From Aplysia californica (lineage: Eukaryota > Mollusca > Gastropoda > Aplysiida > Aplysiidae), in NCBI RefSeq assembly GCF_000002075.1, contig NW_004797547.1:49465-113464 (forward strand): a DNA stretch of 64,000 nt, read 5' to 3'. The translations under genes were made by a program, and so were the position numbers. Shown in pieces: positions 38,778-50,400 of the stretch; position 1 is the first letter of the stretch; each line of letters opens with the position of its first letter. The notes below the pieces were generated by a model. It was given only the letters and a program-made list of their open reading frames with translations, ran no database searches and was not told where the DNA came from.

Positions 38778-39434
38778 TTAACTCTTTTCCTACCAGGCCA
38801 AAATCCACCACTGGCCCAGGGCGTTTCCCTGACCTATTTTTACGCCCCTACCCCACCAGAGGAAAATGTCAAAACATCCAACTAAACACACACAAACCAT
38901 ATCATATGGCCCATCAAACTGAAGGTTAAAAAAATAATATATCAAATGGCGATACAATATTGAAGATTTATTCCAATTATATTAGTTTGGGGTTTCTAAA
39001 AGTGATTGTCAATATCGAAGGTGTCGAATGAAATCAACAATTTTCCAGCTTTGAAAGGTCAATTCCAAAAAAGTACAACAGCATCATTCAAACTTCCTAG
39101 GTAGGTTGCCTCAAGTAATGCAAAGAAAAGCTGAAAGTTATGTACCTAATAATTTAATAAAGAAGTGAAAATATTAAGATGCATTTCTTCTCATTTTTAC
39201 GTTTCGAAGGGGACAAAAAAAAAAGCGCTGAAATGACTAAAAATCGTCTCTCAGTGCTATATTTTCTTTCGTATCTGCTAACAGGAAGTCTATTCAATTA
39301 TTTTGAAATCGTGGAGCGGCTGAGAATTTCGTCTTTTCATTACTGGATTGGAATAGATAGCAAGCCACTCGAGCCGTATTTAGCGGCTCTCGGTCCAGCG
39401 AGGCCACGTCCGCTCCTGGTAGGGAAAGTGTTAA
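38778..39434. mobile_element. TTAA-flanked piggyBac-like MITE (657 bp)
   Basis: Left end TTAACTCTTTTCCTACCAGG; right end, inverted, TTAACACTTTCCCTACCAGG. TTAA target copies lie at 38778-38781 and 39431-39434. No transposase; a short open frame near its right end is not convincing. Confidence 0.8.
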
Positions 39435-40100
39435 GGGGTATTTAAACCCTTGTTTTAGAAACTCAAAGGGTAAAAGTCAATTATCTCCTAATTTTATGGT
39501 AGGCCTTAGAATTTTTGCATGTAATCATTTAACTTACACGCACATTCACACAGACACACACAGAGTGACCATGACTACGATTGAATCCAAATGATTTTTA
39601 ATTAACTGAAGGTTTCATTGTAAAAACAAGAAATATATCAGTAATATTGACTAGAATTAGAGTTGTGTCCATTTGGACGGGGGAAGGGTGGTGGAGGTTG
39701 GGCCAACCCAAAATAAAACAAAAGTTGACAAACCAAAAGGGCCCAATTCCGACTGTAATACACAAAGAAAATCAAACCTGCCACTCAAATCTAAAAGTCA
39801 GAATCTCAGTGGGAAAAAAAATCGGGATTTGGTTTTAAAAAATTGAGATCAACGACAAATCACCAAGGTCACTGCCAAGCTGTCTTGAAAATTTCCAGGA
39901 GTGTCATGGATACATATATGCACTTCCTCTGCGAGCGCGCATGCCTGTGTGTTTTATCTTTTTAAAAAAAATCCTAAAGTATCACATCAAGCTCTCCTAG
40001 TCCAAGTGTTTTACACCCCCCCCCCCGGATAAGTCCCAAAAGACGCTTCTACCAGTGTGCATGAACTTAAATTGATCCCGTCAACGGATGGTCCCCACCA
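39435..40100. other. Unassigned intergenic sequence
   Basis: AT-rich with a C-run at 40016-40026. No gene or repeat recognised. Confidence 0.4.
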
Positions 40101-40440
40101 CACGCGGAACTCACGCGCCAAGTCATGTCACGTGATCGGAAAGCGCTATTGAAACAGTTTTACTGACAGGCCCGACAAACCAGAACTCGGACAAAGCTTA
40201 TTTTGAAAGTAATAGCAGAAATACGAATAATATATTGATAATTTGTGTGTCGCAATTTGGAGAATTTTGAGTGGAAACAAAAGCGAAAGTAGATCTTGAG
40301 AATGTCCCTAGTCGGAATGCCAAATCAATACTACTTCCATTACAGTTGAAATAACAAAATCGGGAAAATCGGGATGCTTGAAATTTGGGGAAAAAAATCG
40401 GGATATCCCGATTAAATTGGGATGAGTGAAAGGTTCGGAA
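40100..40440. repeat. Dispersed repeat with GGGATATCCCGA end, second copy
   Basis: AAAATCGGGATGCTTGAAAT, then AATCGGGATATCCCGATTAA and ATTGGGATGAGTGAAAGGT, matching 21355-21465. The left part (GGAAACAAAAGCGAAAGTAG) resembles family C interiors. Confidence 0.5.
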
Positions 40441-41663
40441 AATAAACAGATTCATTATCAGAGCTGTCACAGGGTCTACATTCTTGTCTTTCAAGACTTT
40501 CGATGGCGTACAATTCATGTTTACTAATGTGTTAAAGAAGGATGGGGGTAATCTCATCAAGGTCGTGGTAAACTCAAGGCACGACACCGGCAAATGCGAG
40601 CGACCAGAATGTGGGTGGAGCTTCTCTGCTCAAGTAAGCCGGTGTTGCCGGAAACTGTGCAGTTGATAAGTAGGTCGACTGCTTCTGACACAGAGTCACA
40701 GACAAAAGGTGCCCGCCGTGTGCGTGTAGTGTTGTCAAGTCATTGACTCGTCATCGGGGTAGAAAGGGGGGGAAAATTATGCTTGCCAGACGCACAACAC
40801 CTACGTTTTAAAGAATATGTAAACCCCCGAAACGAAATTTTAAAGAGTAACGTTCAAGCACCACCAAAACTTAAAGGGGGCATCTGCAGGTTTAGTGCAT
40901 AATATATGCACATTTGTGCATAATGGGGAGCCCTGCTTCCCTACTCTCTCCTTTTATTATTGAGTGGGGTGGATTTTTTTCAAAAGCAAGAAGGAAAAGG
41001 GATAAAAAATCTGAAATCAAGAGGATAAATCTGAAATATTTACATACCTGTATTGGCTAATAATTCTTCTAGATCTAGATCAGGACCTAATTTTTGCAGA
41101 CCTAGATCTCGGCACTCCTATACAATTGCGGTCCCGTTAGTTCTAGCAATAAATCACACAAGCAAAGACTACTGGATATCGATACTGATTTAAAAATATT
41201 CAGTTTCAATGTTTTATCAGTAGATCTTGATCAGCCTACAAAACCGTAAACGAGCAGTAAAATTTCACTTGTGTGCATTTAACAAGGCAAGGGGGGTTTC
41301 AGGGGGCTTGCCCTCCCTGACCACCTAACAAAAACATGGGGGGTTTCAGGGGCCCATGAATTTGACCATAATTTGATGTTTTGCAATTAGATCTAGAATC
41401 TTGATCTAGATCTAATCTAGACTCTAGGTTTGATTGGCTTGGCTATCTCTCCATGCCATAGAGGCCTATCGGCACGCGAATCAAAAAGTAATCGTTGATG
41501 GGGTCAAAGCGAGTATCCCTTAACGGGACCGCAATTGTATAGGGATGCCTAGATCTCTAGCTCCTAAGTCTAAGGCTAGTATACTGTCTACCATGTTGAT
41601 GTGAAAGAGTGACAGAATCAGAAGACGGAAGGACTTCCGTAACGAGCAACCACCCCAACAAAC
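40441..41663. other. Intergenic, TAGATC-rich, with repeat X left part
   Basis: Contains several TAGATCTAGATC clusters (about 41070-41110 and 41388-41425) and a G/C-run repeat piece (41287-41360). The last 35 bp (GGAAGGACTTCCGTAACGAG onward) are repeat X, into which the LINE inserted. Confidence 0.45.
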
Positions 41664-42027
41664 CTCTCTAGTGGATCACTACCTTGTTGTGGTTAGAGAG
41701 CTTGTGTGCCTCAGTGACCCCAAGAGCTACGCTGGCTGGAGCTAATGCTCCTGGTAGGGCCACCCATGCCAGACAGGTCGACGGGTAGAGGTCAGATGAA
41801 GCGTGATCTACCGGCCCTCCAGGTTTCGGAGGTTCAGCTCAGGGCTAATAACCCAGACTGGTAAAAAGCATATGTTACGGAAACAGCAACAAAGAGAAAC
41901 CATATTTCTGTGTGTGATGGACCTTCAGAGTCCCTTGGGACTCGTATGAAAGCGGGCAGTGAAAGCCGCAAGGAAGCTGTTTGCAGGAAGATGGAGGACC
42001 TGAACACCGCAAAGACAAAAGTTATCA

Positions 42028-42800
42028 TTGGACAGGAATGTAAGGACAACGTATGAAACTGGTAAGTCGGCACAAGTAACGGCAGAGATGAGGAGATATG
42101 GATTGCACATTCTGGGCATAAGTGAAAGCCACTGGACAGGATCCGGCAGACTGAGAACAGCAACTGGAGAAACACTGATCTATTCCGGCAGAGAAGACAA
42201 CCAACATAGGGAACGTGTAGTTATCATCCTAAAAAGGGGACTTGAGAAATGCCTCATGGAGTGGAAACCGATCAACAGCAGAATGATGACACTGAGACTG
42301 AAGGGAAAGCACACCAACACAAGCATCATCCAATGTTACGTCCCTACTAACGACAGTGAAGATGAAAGCAAGGACTATTTTTATGAACAGCTACAGAGGG
42401 AATTGACAGGTATACCTCGTCACGACCTTATCGTTGTAATGGGCGATCTGAATGCTAAAGTAGGAGAGGACAACACCAACTTTGAGAGAATGATGGGACA
42501 ACATGATACGGGTACAAGAAATGAGAACGGTGAAAGACTAGTGGACTTCTGCGCATTGAACAACTGGATGATCTATAGGCGGAACCCTCTTCCCACACTG
42601 CACAATCCACAAACTGACCTGGAATTCTCTATATGGCCTGGACAAGAACCAGATTGACCACCTTATGATAGGAGGAATGTGGAGATGTTCCCTACAGGAT
42701 GTGAAAGTCAGAAGAGGAGCAGATGTCGGCAGTGATCACCATCTCGTGACGGCAAGGATAAAACTCAAGCTGAAGAAAACATTCACCAAGGAGACGACAA
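42028..42800 (+). pseudogene. RTE LINE endonuclease domain
   Basis: NVRTTYETGKSAQVTAEMRR, LHILGISESHWTGSG, IIQCYVPTNDSEDES and VVMGDLNAKVG match the EEP-fold endonuclease of RTE/BovB-like LINEs. The frame breaks near 42630; NQIDHLMIGG and RRGADVGSDHHLVTARIKL follow in another frame, then a TGA near 42806. The catalytic-type GDLN and SDH motifs remain visible. Confidence 0.88.
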
Positions 42801-42838
42801 GGACATGATTTAATGTTCACAAGCTCAGTGATGGCAAT

Positions 42839-44200
42839 GTGAGATCTGCCTTCCGACTAGAACTAAAGAACCGATTTCAAGCTCTCCAAGACCTGGAAGA
42901 AACCACCCCCAATACAGATGAAGTCAATACCCAATGGAAGCATATTGTTGAGGCCTTCACAGAAAGCAGTAAGACATGTCTTGGTGTCAAGGAAAAGAAT
43001 GCAAACAAAGAATGGATACAGCAAGGAACTTGGAATACCATTGAAGAACGGAGAGAAATCAAGAAAAGACAGCTTGCAGCTAAATCGATACGGCTACAAG
43101 AGAAGTACGCAGAGGATTACAAGGAAGCTTGCCAGAAAGTTAAAAGACTGTTCAGGAAGGACAAAATAGAAGCCATGGAAAAGTTGGCAACTGAGGCAGA
43201 GGAGGCAGCTGCTAAAGGCGAACAAGGCAACGTATACAAGATCACAAGAATAATATGTGGCAAGTACCACAGTGGAATGAGTGGACCAATCAAAGACAAG
43301 GCTGGCAAGCTGCTGACAATCGAGAAGGAACAGGAAGCACGCTGGACAGAACACTTCAGGGAAGTCCTAAACCAACCTCCACCTGAGGACACCCCAGACA
43401 TACAGGAAGCTACCTTGGATCTTGATATCAGCTCTGACCCACCACAGAAACACGAGATTGTAAAAGCTGTTAAGAGCATGAAAACAAGAAAATCTCCAGG
43501 AATGGACAACCTGAATGCTGAATTGTTTAAAGTAGACCCAGAACTGACTGCCACCATTCTTCAACCACTATTCAAAACCATATGGGAGGGAGAGCAGATT
43601 CTCGAGGACAGGAGCACTGGAGTCATTGTTAAAGTACCAAAGAAAGGAGCTCTTAGAGACTGCAACAACTGGAGAGGTATCACGTTGCTATCAGTTTCCA
43701 GCAAGATCCTGGCCAAGATTATTATTAATCGGATGTCGGATGCCGTAGACAGCTGCTTAAGAAAAGAACAGGCAGGATTCCGCAAAGAAAGAAGATGCAC
43801 AGATCAGATATTTGCCCTCCGCGACATAATAGAACAGTGCATGGAATGGCAGAGACAACTTTATGTCAACTTCGTTGATTTTGAAAAAGCATTCGACAGT
43901 GTGCATAGAGAAAGTCTTTGGTACATTCTACGATCTTATGGAATCCCTTGCAAGATAGTGGAAGTCATCAAGAGCTTCTGCCAAAACTTCAAGTGCGTTG
44001 TTGGAAACAGTACCACTGCTTTTGAGGTAAAGACAGGAGTTAGACAAGGATGCAACATGTCAGCAATTCTGTTCAACTAGGCCATTGACTGGGTCATGAG
44101 GAAAACAACAGAGGATACACATCAAGAGGCATAAGGTGGACCCTCTTCTCCACCCTCGAGGATCTTGACTTTGCGGACGACATTGCACTACTCTCCCATA
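42839..44200 (+). pseudogene. RTE LINE reverse transcriptase domain
   Basis: From 42839 a 413-codon frame carries MKTRKSPGMDNLNAELFK, VPKKGALRDCNNWRGITLLS, KEQAGFRKERRCTDQIFALR, YVNFVDFEKAFDSVHRESLW (RT motif A) and GVRQGCNMSAILFN (motif B). It stops at TAG 44078-44080. Motif C, LDFADDIALLSHT, follows in another frame near 44164. So the RT is broken at least twice near its 3' side. Confidence 0.93.
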
Positions 44201-44284
44201 CCAACCAGCACATGCAGGAAAAAAAAAACCGACTCCGCAAATACGGACGCCAGATTGGGTTAAAAATAAGCCAGAAGAAGACAA

Positions 44285-44951
44285 ATGATGACACTGAATG
44301 TAGGCTACCCAACGCTGATTAGAGTGAACAACACAGACCTGCCTATAACGGACACATTTACCTACCTAGGTAGCATAATCAAAACTGACGGCAGCGCAAA
44401 GGAAGATATCATGAACAGACTCAGCAAGGCAAGATCTGTACACAGAAGCATGATCAACATCTGGAAGTCAGGACAGTTTAGTATATAAACCAAGTTAAAT
44501 CTGTGTATAACAGCTGTACTATCCACACTCCTATATATATGGAGCTGAATGCTGGAGGATGACTGATCATGACCATGCCAAGCTATCTTCCTTTCATACA
44601 ATCAACTTACGCCAAATCCTCAGAATTTTCTGGCCCGACAAGATATCTAGCGCAGATCTGTTACATAAATGTAGGCAAGAGGACATGACAACCATAATAA
44701 AAAGGAGAAGGTGGAGATGGATTGGACATGTTCTGAGAAGAGAACCAGACTCTATTGTGAAGACTGCCCTCCACTGGACACCCAAAGGACGTTGCAAAAG
44801 GGGCAGACCCAAAGTAACCTGGAGACGCACAGTAGAGTCTGAAATGAAGTCCTGGAATCATTTGTGGGGAACGCTGACCAAGATGGCCCAAAACAGACAG
44901 AGCTGGAGATCCTTTGTTGCTGCCCTAAACGCCAGATGGCATAATGGGTAG
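44285..44951 (+). pseudogene. RTE LINE C-terminal region
   Basis: DTFTYLGSIIKTDGSAKED, ILRIFWPDKISSADLLHK, RRRWRWIGHVLRREPDSIVK, RCKRGRPKVTWRRTVESEMK and RQSWRSFVAALNARWHNG are in the order usual for RTE proteins. The terminator TAG lies inside the (TAAG)n tail. At least one frameshift and a stop separate the blocks. Confidence 0.88.
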
Positions 44952-45181
44952 TAAGTAAGTACCCCTACAAACACAACAAGTCAAAGAAGAGACCACAGTA
45001 ATTGTTTACTTTCTCGCGTTTAATTCCGGCCGCGCCTAGATCTAGTATGACTCTATGCTTCCGCTACAGGATATTCAAAACTTTGCGTTGGGATTAAGAA
45101 TAGGTAAACCACGGCAATTTCATCATTTGTAGTTGTAGATCTAAATCTAAGTCTTGTAACATACTGGCTTTGGCTTTTTTT

Positions 45182-45301
45182 TTAGTCTAACGAAGCGTAT
45201 ACAGACCCAGTAACCGGGAACAAAGTCACGAAGTATACAGACCCGGTAGGGGAACTCTTTTGTGATTTCGGGAAGTTTCAGCCCCCAGACCCGGTAGAAA
45301 T

Positions 45302-45391
<90 letters not shown>

Positions 45392-45700
45392 CTCGATTGA
45401 AATTATGACATTGTTCTTTTCTTCAAATTGCGTCTTGCGATTCCTCCAACTCCAAAACGGAGGAAAAACGATCGTTAATCGAAAAGACATCCGCAATCTT
45501 CATTTAGATCTAGATCTAGGCTAGCCGCGAAACTAGATCAAAGATTTATGTCCGTCTGCCTAGATCTAGAAGAACCTAGGTCTACCCTGAGCCAAGAGGG
45601 TGCAGAAACTCTCCGAAATCACCAAAGAATTCACCTACCGGGTCTGTATACTTTGTGACTGTTCCCGGTTAGGGGGTCTGTATACACTCCCTTAGTCTAA
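45182..45700. mobile_element. Nested Mutator-like MITE with 9-bp duplication
   Basis: The element spans 45191-45691, flanked by TTAGTCTAA (45182-45190; 45692-45700). TIRs of about 65 bp share GTATACAGACCC, then AACCGGGAAC, then AAGTATACAGACCCGGTAGG, repeated inverted at the right end. The centre holds (TG)n(GA)n and TAGATC motifs. Confidence 0.82.
45305..45388. repeat. (TG)n(GA)n compound microsatellite
   Basis: About 33 bp of TG followed directly by about 51 bp of GA, inside the nested MITE. Confidence 0.97.
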
Positions 45701-46389
45701 AGTTTAGACCTTCCGTACTGATTTTGATGGCCATTGACATTCACAGAGTTCAGAGACATGCGATTGAACATAGAAAGACGCAAACTATTTTTAGGTACAG
45801 CGCCCATCTTGTTTGACGTTAGACCAGGATTCCCCTCCGATCACGTGACTACATCTAAGTATAGCCAACCGCATGGCACCAAAGATGGAAGAGTAAGAAA
45901 ATTGCCGTAAAGACGCTGGAGGATTAGTTTAGATCTAGATCTAGATCTACCCCCCCCCCCCCCCGCATTCTTCATCACTAATATACATACATTAAAAAAC
46001 AAATAAACTTCAAAGCAGCTCTAGAGCTACAAATTATAATTTATGGGACTGTTGGTCAGTCGCGAACCGCTCCTAAAAATCAATCATGCATGACTTCAAA
46101 CGCAGACGCGCTGTCTATTCGGCCATCAGAACTTCCGAGAGCGCAGTGTAGATTAAGCGTAATAACTATAACAGTCTCACAGCAGACACTTCCATCTTTG
46201 GTGCCATGCGGTTGGCTATACTTAGATGTAGTCACGTGACGTGATCAAAAGGGAATCCTGGTGTGACGTCAAACAAGACGGGCGCCGTACCTAAAAATAG
46301 TTTGCGTCTTTCTACATTTAATCGCATGTGTTCAGAGTGGTCCCTCCCCGGGAATTAAACGCGAGAAAGTAAACAATACCGAGACCACA

Positions 46390-47080
46390 ACTATAACCCA
46401 AACCCTACTCCTCTATTCTTTATAATAATTCTACTCTGTCTCATGGAGGCCATTCCTTACTGAAGTCCTCCCCAGAAGACTGTTAAAAATCTAGATCTAG
46501 ATCTAGATATCTACTGTTGACAGTTGACATGACCAGTTCTGTAGTGACCAGGACTCATCAGTATCAGTATCAGGTTCCAGTACCGCAAGGCCTACAAATT
46601 GTAGATCTAAGCTTTAAAAAATCTTCAGACTAGAATCTAGATTTAATAATAAATCAGTGTGAATGCCTCGTTTAGCTCGACCAACACCAAATATTACAAA
46701 AGACTAGATTCCACGTCTACAACACTCTAGATAGTAGAATGTAGTACACTAGACCAAGCCTACAACCATGCTTGTTTACCATGCGCCACGCTTTGCTGCC
46801 TGGTTGCCGACTCTGACTGCTGACTGCTGTAGATCTACTATGCAGTGTGCACTAGCCTAGCCTAGTGTGCTGACAGACAGGCCAAGGGCCTTACATTGCT
46901 ATCAACAGTTCTACTGTAGTCCTAGCAGTTTACGCAGGGATGAGTGGATGAGGGGAAGGTACTCCAACTAATTCGTTTCGCGCCAGCAAAGAAAGAATCG
47001 TTCGTCCTCAGGTGCCGGACGCCAGTGTGCCAGCAGACAATTTTGTTGTTGTTTTCTCTATGAAAAGGCCGGGTGATACT

Positions 47081-47113
<33 letters not shown>

Positions 47114-47126
47114 TAGATTTAAATTT
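46390..47126. other. Region upstream of POLD2
   Basis: Contains AATCTAGATCTAGATCTAGA near 46488 and a (GA)n tract at 47087-47113, only about 80 bp before the POLD2 ATG. Expected to contain the POLD2 promoter; no TATA-type motif is evident. Confidence 0.35.
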
Positions 47127-47195
47127 ATGTGTACCTGGGTCCGGTTCTTCATTGAATTATATCCGAATCCTGATTCAACTAGGGCCACAGCATGA
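47127..47195 (+). promoter_or_regulatory. POLD2 upstream ORF ending in ATGA overlap with the main start
   Basis: An ATG at 47127 opens a 22-codon frame whose TGA (47193-47195) overlaps the POLD2 ATG as ATGA. Such an overlap would let a terminating ribosome meet the main start. It matters only if transcription begins upstream of 47127, which the sequence does not show. Confidence 0.4.
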
Positions 47196-47453
47196 TCTAC
47201 AGTTCATCACCGCACCCCCAGAATAGATCTATAGGAGCCTATTTGAAAGAAGATTCACAAGCGACAGAGAGTCCTGCAAATGAGGGCGAAGGATCGCACA
47301 CTTTGTGCGATCGTGCTCCAAGTGGCCTGGAGGATAACAACAAAAGATTCATTGTCAAGGCCCGCAACTTTGGAAGGCAATACGCTCATTTGTATGCTGT
47401 GAGACTTCTAGAAATGAGAAAGAAATTGACTGTTGCAGCCTCAAAAAAGTGGG
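47192..47453 (+). CDS. POLD2: POLD2 exon 1
   Basis: 262 nt. A variable N-terminus ([15 protein letters not shown]...) followed by the conserved [20 protein letters not shown]. It ends KKWG at a GTAAGT donor, in phase 1. The ATG follows an in-frame TAG five codons upstream. Confidence 0.93.
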
Positions 47454-50400
47454 GTAAGTAACTTAGTAAGCATCAATCACACGAAATACGGTCAAACATA
47501 AGACAAAATCGCAAGGGACAAAAAACAATAGTTATAGGGAGCCAGAAATAAATTACATTTATTTCAAACAGCGGAATTGGCGCTTTTTTGGTAGTTCCCA
47601 CCCCGCAATTGTTAATTATATAGATCTAGATATTATATCTAGATCTATGTCAAAGTCAAGCGCCATAAATTGCCAATCAGCACGATCATAAGATGGCGCA
47701 GAACCATAGGACGATCCGCAGAAAGCGCGGCCATCTCGAGATGGGCGCGACGCGCCATCACACACAAACAAACAATTTTGCAAAGACGACTTTTGATTAC
47801 ATAGACCAGCATATAAACCTTGTTGAATCCGAATTCCACTGTATAGTCTATAATATAGATTATTTATTTATACGATATATATAGATCTAGTAGCCAACTG
47901 CATATGAACTGCTGGGAGTTAACTTAGAGGCTATCTGAAGTAATCCGTTGTCCATTGCTACCAGTGCTTGCATCTTGTAGGGATAGGACCACTGTTTGAC
48001 CTAATATAAAAATAAATAGAATCGATTGAATTCCCTTTGCTGCCACCCTTAGCCCCACCCTTTTGTGTAGGCACGGGTTAAGTTCCAGATGCCACCTCTC
48101 ACCTTTGCACAACAATTCAAGGAACTTTCTTTGTTAGCTAGCAGTATAATCAGGGCAGCAGGCATTGGTCAAAAGTCTTTGTGCTAGAGTGCCACTTGAC
48201 CATTTTTTTTCACAAACACTAGATCTAGTGAGATTTCACACCCACACCACCCTGACTCTACACCTCTCAGGGCTCACATGCATTGGGTAACATTAAAACA
48301 TCTACCCCCAAGACATACCCCTACTCCCCTTCCTCATTTAGTGGCATGACATAAAAGTTAGAGCCAATCTACCCAAACTTGATAGTTTTGTTTCATATTC
48401 AGAGCTGAATGGGCAAGCAAAGCATTTTCTGTCTCAGGTAAAAACCCACCGAAAGGAAGGAATTTCTTTCTGTCTCCATGTTAAATCTTCAGCTACTTGT
48501 TAATGTTAAGTCAGGTTTTCAGTTTCAAGGGGATTCTCAAATAGAAAAGAGAAGAAAAAGATAGCGATTTTATTTTGGTTCTTTTGCTGTTTCCGTATTT
48601 AACCTTGTTCTGTTTAAATGAAATACACTGTCTCTATTTTACTGTCCCCGTAGAATTTTATACAAATTTAGATGGCCAAATTATGCCCCAAAAATGCAAA
48701 ATTATGCAAAAATTTTATGCAAGTTACCGTAACACCATTCGCGACATGTTTTGCACTTTTTCAACACGAATTTTCATGATTTTCATGTTTTATCCTCAGA
48801 AAAATTGAAAACAGAACATATCAGTATCAGTAATTTGTTGTGTATTTGGAAAGAAAACAATACACATCAGTCAGAAAAAAAACAGCCAAAAAATATAATC
48901 TCTGTAACTTTCAGCTGTAGATCTCAGGATCTAGATCTAGATCTATAGGGGAAAGAAAAATGTTTTTAAAAAAAATATTTAAAAAGGACATCTGGACCTC
49001 GGATGCTGGCACATTACGAAAACCAGGGAAACCTGTCAAACATGAAACTTCCGCAGACGTGAGAACAACTTTTGATGGATTGAAAAATTGAACATGCTCT
49101 AGGAACAAAATCCCAAGCCATAAAGCAAGATCTTTTAACAAGGGAAATAACCAACTTGTCACTTAAATGAGACTTATTAAGGTGATTACTTCGCTTTAGT
49201 CACATGGCGAGGCGTTAATTGTTTTTTGTAAAAAAGGGGGGGAAAACGCAGGGAATCCAAAATTATGCAAATGTTGTAGAATTACGCGAAAAAACGCGGC
49301 CGTACAATCGCATTATGCAACGGGTACAGATTTTACCTTAATTCGTTACTCATGCTCCTGTATTGTAAACTTCTTTTCTTGTTCTTTTTTATGCTACACT
49401 AATTTTGACTTTTAAAAATAATTATCTATCCATGCAAATCACAAATTTCTTGATTTTGAAATATTTAATGGCTTTTGTTGGAACTAAAATTTATGTGAAA
49501 CCTTTAATTTTAATTGACTAGCAACATTCGGCGTGTTTTATAAATTTTGGGGGTGTCAGAGGGGCATTGCCGCCGCCCCGACCTAAAAGAGTTTAGAGAG
49601 TTTCGGGCCCACCCCCCATTATTTTATTTCCCTATTTTTTGTTTAGCCAAATCATGTTTGAGATTTTCCTGAAAACAATCGATTTGGCAATGACTCAAGT
49701 GATCATGTGTTCTTCAACTATATGGCGGTTTAGCCCCCTAAAGCAGTGCTTCTGTGTGCGGGAGAGAACGTGAAAATATTGTAATACTTTCTTTAAAAAA
49801 AAATTCTATATATGTGCATGCTTCACAACATAGTTGAAGAAGCAGTGCAAGTTTAGGGACCCCAAGTATATAATATATATATATTGTAATATGAATCTAT
49901 TGTAAAAGTCATTTAAAGTGATTAATCTAGTCTGTGCTAAAATCACATAAAGTGTGTCAACATGATGGGTTTTAAAAATATATGATGTATACACTTTGAT
50001 TTCAGGTTCAGAAATACCACAGCGAAAGCTACACAGTCTAAAGACTGATGAGCTCTGCATTGTGATTGGCACTCTGTTCAAGCATATGGAGCTCCAGCCA
50101 AGTATTCTTAAAGAGATAAGTGAAGAGGTATGTACAGGAAAAGCTAATAAAAAAGTAAAATATGCTACTTTACTAGTCCTGTCCAAACCTTTCTAAGACT
50201 TTACAGGAGCTATACCTTAAATTGCCTCTCCTTATTATTATTTTTTTCTATATTTGAAGTTTCGCAACAAATGTTTTTTTTCGGTTTTGAGAAAAATTTA
50301 GATTTTTGTTCTTCGTCACTTTACTGAATAATCTTGAGCAAATTTAGTTTAAGAGTAAAAAATGATGTCAGGCTTATTTGATATTCGGTAATTGATGAAT

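Larger units (their letters stand above)
41652..44972 (+). mobile_element. RTE-type LINE, nearly full length, inactive
   Basis: The element spans 41664-44960, flanked by ACCCCAACAAAC (41652-41663) and ACCCCTACAAAC (44961-44972), a 12-bp duplication with one mismatch. A 5' UTR of about 360 bp is followed by an apurinic-type endonuclease, a reverse transcriptase and a C-terminal basic region, with a TAAGTAAGT 3' end as in RTE elements. Such proteins are often mislabelled craniofacial development protein 2-like. The coding region has several stops and frameshifts. It lies between the two host genes. Confidence 0.9.
44989..46389. mobile_element. Long-TIR foldback, Mutator-like, 9-bp target duplication
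   Basis: The element spans 44998-46380, flanked by exact GAGACCACA (44989-44997; 46381-46389). Outer TIRs: ATTGTTTACTTTCTCGCGTT then TAATTCC, inverted at 46346-46378. A second pair of about 145-bp arms lies inside, 45745-45892 against 46188-46340, sharing AGAAAGACGCAAACTATTTT and TAGCCAACCGCATGGCACCA. The left side is interrupted by the nested element at 45191-45691. No coding sequence. It inserted beside the RTE LINE in repeat X. Confidence 0.82.

Noticed and set aside
42028-44080. Long open frames that could be read as a host gene (craniofacial development protein 2-like or endonuclease-reverse transcriptase)
   Set aside because: Endonuclease, RT and C-terminal blocks, target duplication and TAAG tail show an RTE-type LINE.
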